From an uncultured Faecalibacterium sp. (lineage in GTDB: Bacteria; Bacillota; Clostridia; Oscillospirales; Ruminococcaceae): a stretch of 25,968 nucleotides of DNA. The first letter of the stretch is position 1; each line of letters starts with the position of its first letter. The position numbers and the translations under genes were made by a program. The stretch is taken from the NCBI GenBank assembly GCA_900540455.1, contig UQGD01000030.1, positions 1-25,968 on the forward strand, given 5' to 3'. The notes beneath the pieces were generated by a model that worked only from the letters and a program-made list of their open reading frames with translations, made no database searches and was not told where the DNA came from. Below, in pieces: positions 23,882 to 25,968 of this stretch.

Positions 23882-24724
23882 ATGAAAAAGAGAACGGTCA
23901 AGGACTTTATTGCCCTGTACGCCCCAGAAGATGAGGAAAAACTGGTACTGATTCAGGACGGTGTCAGCGCGGACAAAACCTTTCTGGATACCTACTGGGC
24001 GGCGCATACCCATGCCCTCGCCATGGCGGATGTCCAGACCGGACAGGCGATCTCCGGTCGATGCTACCTGAGCTGGCCGCTGACGGACAAGGAACGGGAT
24101 GCCGGCGACTATTCCAAGCGGTTTACCAAGGGCCAGATCTACCGGATCAAAGCCCGCGGCTGGAAAGGTGATGCCCTCTACGAACCTCAGTGGTATGTCA
24201 CGGAGGTACTGGAGAAAGGCGTACCCTGTCCGGCACTTGAGGAGATTTGGGCGGAATACACAAAGCCCATTCTTCTGGAGGACGAAGTGCTGGGAACCCT
24301 CACGCTGGATCGTGAGATGAGCATATTCGAGGGGACCTGTAAGTGGATGGGAAAAGAAGTCCGGATCTCGTTGGATGTGGAGATTGAAAAGAAAGCGTCC
24401 TGGACCCGTGTCACCAATGTGATGAAGAAACTGGTGGCAGACCAGGAAACTTGGGATAAGTCCCTGCGAGCGATGGCTGCCCAGAAGCTCACCGCTCAGG
24501 CCAACGAATGGCTGGCGGACAATGACCAGGCCGACCGTGACCCGGAAAAAGACCCCATCACCGAGGATGAGTTTGCCCGGCGCATCCTCCTCACCGAGTT
24601 TACAGTATCTCCCGGCGGCCGTTTTACCGCCTGGTACGAGGACGACGATATGTTCTGGGGCCATGTGATCACTGTGGATGGAACGCTGAAAAAAGGCCCC
24701 GTTGACGCTGATATACAGGGCTGA
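23882..24724 (+). CDS. DUF2262 domain protein, probable immunity-type protein (280 aa)
   Basis: The second half (about 125-280) has the DUF2262 pattern as I recall it: LGTLTLDREMSIFEG, then an LTAQANEWL helix, TEDEFARRILL, and the terminal block of GRFTAWYEDDDMFWGHVITV. The N-terminal 120 residues are a separate module with no recognised match. DUF2262 proteins are uncharacterised and often found beside immunity genes of polymorphic toxin systems. ATG 23882 follows AGGAGA with a 10-bp gap after the preceding gene; an in-frame ATG at 23864 overlaps that gene. It is followed 31 bp later by the zinc-ribbon gene. Function is inferred from company only. Confidence 0.78.
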   Translation: MKKRTVKDFIALYAPEDEEKLVLIQDGVSADKTFLDTYWAAHTHALAMADVQTGQAISGRCYLSWPLTDKERDAGDYSKRFTKGQIYRIKARGWKGDALYEPQWYVTEVLEKGVPCPALEEIWAEYTKPILLEDEVLGTLTLDREMSIFEGTCKWMGKEVRISLDVEIEKKASWTRVTNVMKKLVADQETWDKSLRAMAAQKLTAQANEWLADNDQADRDPEKDPITEDEFARRILLTEFTVSPGGRFTAWYEDDDMFWGHVITVDGTLKKGPVDADIQG

Positions 24725-24755
24725 CAACAACCGTTTACAGGAGGAGGCATCCATT

Positions 24756-25034
24756 ATGTGCGAGCACTGCCGAAACATTCAAACATGGAGAAAATTTGAT
24801 GCCCCCAAGGACTACCTGGCCTGTATTGCCTATATCCAGCAGTTGGTGGAACAAGGTGAATTTGAACTGATTGCAGAGGAATCCACCTGTCCGCTGGAGA
24901 AGGTAAAGAATGAGGATGGGTGGGCAGACGAAATTATGGCTCACATGATTCGGTGCAAGCACTGCGGTCAGATCTTCACCTATGTAGTCAACACCTGGCG
25001 AGGCAGCGGACACTTCAAAAAAGGCAAAGGATGA
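24756..25034 (+). CDS. Small zinc-ribbon-like protein (92 aa)
   Basis: Two CxxC knuckles, CEHC at residues 2-5 and CKHC at 68-71, could together bind one zinc ion. Between them lies a short helical region (YLACIAYIQQLVEQGEFEL) typical of small immunity-like proteins of Firmicutes. ATG 24756 has GGAGGAGG eight bases upstream and places the first knuckle at the N-terminus; the longer ORF start lies in the previous gene. No signal or membrane segment. Exact family unknown. Confidence 0.75.
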   Translation: MCEHCRNIQTWRKFDAPKDYLACIAYIQQLVEQGEFELIAEESTCPLEKVKNEDGWADEIMAHMIRCKHCGQIFTYVVNTWRGSGHFKKGKG

Positions 25035-25055
25035 CACGGAAAAGGCGGTGAAACG

Positions 25056-25571
25056 ATGAATCAGGCAGAAAAAGCAGAGCTGCTGGAGCAGATTGAGAAG
25101 TGGAATGATGCGGATGAGTTTGCCCGATGCATTGAGGCTATCGAAGCCATCCCGGAACAGGAGCGAGGTTATTTGCTGACCGTCAAGCTGAGCCGGGCTT
25201 ACAGCAATCTGGCGGTGCTGGGAGATCATGGAGTGCATGGGACCTACGGTGAAGTGGACGGTGATCTCATCCGACACGCCATTGATCTGCTGGAGTCCAT
25301 CCGCGCCCAGGGAGAGAACGACCCTTACTGGAACTCCCGGATGGGCTATTCCTGCCTGATGGCATACCGCTCCGCAGCCACCGCCTATGAATACGCAAAA
25401 TGCTGGCTGGCCCTGACCCCGGATGACCCAGCCGCTCAAAAGCTGGTTCGGGACTGCGAGGAATATCTGGAGGAGGAAAAAGCTCTGGAGCTGGATTTAA
25501 AAGAGCGGGAGGAAATCATCCGAAAGGAAACTCCCGATGATGTAAAGGGGGTATCTGTAAATGAACAGTGA
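25056..25571 (+). CDS. TPR-like helical protein (171 aa)
   Basis: The whole chain looks like helical pairs: an N-terminal EQIEKWNDADEFARCIEAIEA helix region, a central segment with AIDLLESIRAQGENDPYWNSRMGYS, and WLALTPDDPAAQKLVRDC, each typical of tetratricopeptide repeats, then a charged tail. Proteins of this type occur as small TPR partners in toxin-immunity and regulatory gene clusters. The last 11 bp overlap the Imm17-like gene. ATG 25056 has AAGGCGGTG upstream. Binding partner unknown. Confidence 0.75.
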   Translation: MNQAEKAELLEQIEKWNDADEFARCIEAIEAIPEQERGYLLTVKLSRAYSNLAVLGDHGVHGTYGEVDGDLIRHAIDLLESIRAQGENDPYWNSRMGYSCLMAYRSAATAYEYAKCWLALTPDDPAAQKLVRDCEEYLEEEKALELDLKEREEIIRKETPDDVKGVSVNEQ

Positions 25572-25794
25572 GCAGATCACAGCATTTTTGCAAGAGCATT
25601 GGTACATTGCCTCGGTGCTCATCGGAGCCGTGATTTTAATTGGGGCGATCCGCAACTGGAACTGGCTCTGCGACCCCACTGGTACGCGGGATGCCTACCG
25701 CCACAGCAGAGGATACCGGCGTGTGGTTTTCTTCCTGCTGGGCGTTCTTCTGATTGTAGTGAGTATCTGGGGATTTGTGCTGAAATTGAAGTAG
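25561..25794 (+). CDS. Imm17-like small membrane protein (77 aa)
   Basis: Two hydrophobic helices (about 14-30 and 55-73) flank a polar linker with RNWNWLCDPTG, matching the Imm17 pattern of two membrane segments around an NWxW...PxG motif. Imm17 members are classed as predicted immunity proteins of bacterial toxin systems and should sit in the cytoplasmic membrane. ATG 25561 follows AAAGGGGG and overlaps the previous gene by 11 bp. No cognate toxin gene is visible in the window. Confidence 0.72.
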   Translation: MNSEQITAFLQEHWYIASVLIGAVILIGAIRNWNWLCDPTGTRDAYRHSRGYRRVVFFLLGVLLIVVSIWGFVLKLK

Positions 25795-25807
25795 GAGGAT
25801 CAAAGCC

Positions 25808-25968
25808 ATGACTCAAGAAGAACAGATCCGACTCTATCGGCTGATGGAAAAACTCAACTGGTTTTTCCACCAAGAGATGCACTACCTGAATAGAGATATT
25901 GCGGAAAAGACCGCTGAACTTCAGGAATACCAGCGGATCGCCGTTCTGATTTCGCTGGACGCCATCCA
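25808..25968 (+). CDS. Hypothetical protein, 3' end cut by window edge
   Basis: ATG 25808 follows GGAGG by ten bases and opens a frame to the window end (53 codons). The visible part is charged and helical (TQEEQIRLYRLMEKLNWFF), with no recognised domain. It lies 13 bp after the Imm17-like gene in the same direction and is probably a further member of the cluster. Confidence 0.65.
   Translation, partial: MTQEEQIRLYRLMEKLNWFFHQEMHYLNRDIAEKTAELQEYQRIAVLISLDAI

Noticed and set aside
1..25968. CRISPR arrays, tRNA or rRNA genes, insertion sequences
   Set aside because: No regular direct repeats with spacers, no T-loop/acceptor combination, no rRNA segments and no transposase or terminal repeats were found.

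Overview
The window looks like chromosome of a gut Oscillospiraceae (Faecalibacterium, Gemmiger or Subdoligranulum type). The pointers are a CIRCE-controlled groESL operon, a ClpC-type unfoldase, a two-gene 2-hydroxyacyl-CoA dehydratase/activase system typical of strict anaerobes, a Spo0A-like protein, a DIP1984 protein, strong AGGAGG-type ribosome binding sites and GC-rich core genes. The genus is an inference; there is no rRNA or tRNA here to confirm it.

Bases 1-7660 (minus strand) are a defence operon read from one promoter at about 7630-7657. In transcription order it holds a SNF2-type helicase with a PLD-like N-terminus, a DUF4391 protein, an AT-rich RloC/PrrC-like ABC ATPase (candidate tRNA anticodon nuclease) and a type III-like Mod DNA methyltransferase that runs off the left edge. 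A restriction subunit would be expected just outside the window.

Bases 7700-19600 are mostly housekeeping genes on the minus strand: groES-groEL with a perfect CIRCE and a sigma-A promoter, a diacylglycerol-kinase-family lipid kinase, a ClpC-like ATPase without a middle domain, an HD-domain nucleotidase, and an overlapping pair encoding a tandem acyl-CoA dehydratase activase and its HgdB-like partner. The one plus-strand gene here is DIP1984-like. Clear hairpin terminators close most units.

Bases 19750-21910 (minus strand) are a three-gene operon of a DUF6514-like protein, a Spo0A-like protein whose receiver domain has lost its phosphoacceptor aspartate, and a HATPase protein without an obvious phosphorylatable histidine. 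Its promoter has palindromes in the spacer and at the expected transcription start.

Bases 22220-25968 (plus strand) start with a strong extended -10 promoter, a 46-codon leader ORF and an intrinsic terminator whose loop holds the leader stop codon. Then follows a compact series of small genes (unknown 460 aa, DUF2262, zinc-ribbon, TPR-like, Imm17-like, one partial) that resembles an orphan immunity-gene array of polymorphic-toxin systems. No toxin gene is visible.

The most unusual items are the RloC-like nuclease candidate embedded in a type III-like modification operon, the degenerate Spo0A/kinase-like operon with its palindromic promoter, and the possible attenuator in front of the immunity array.
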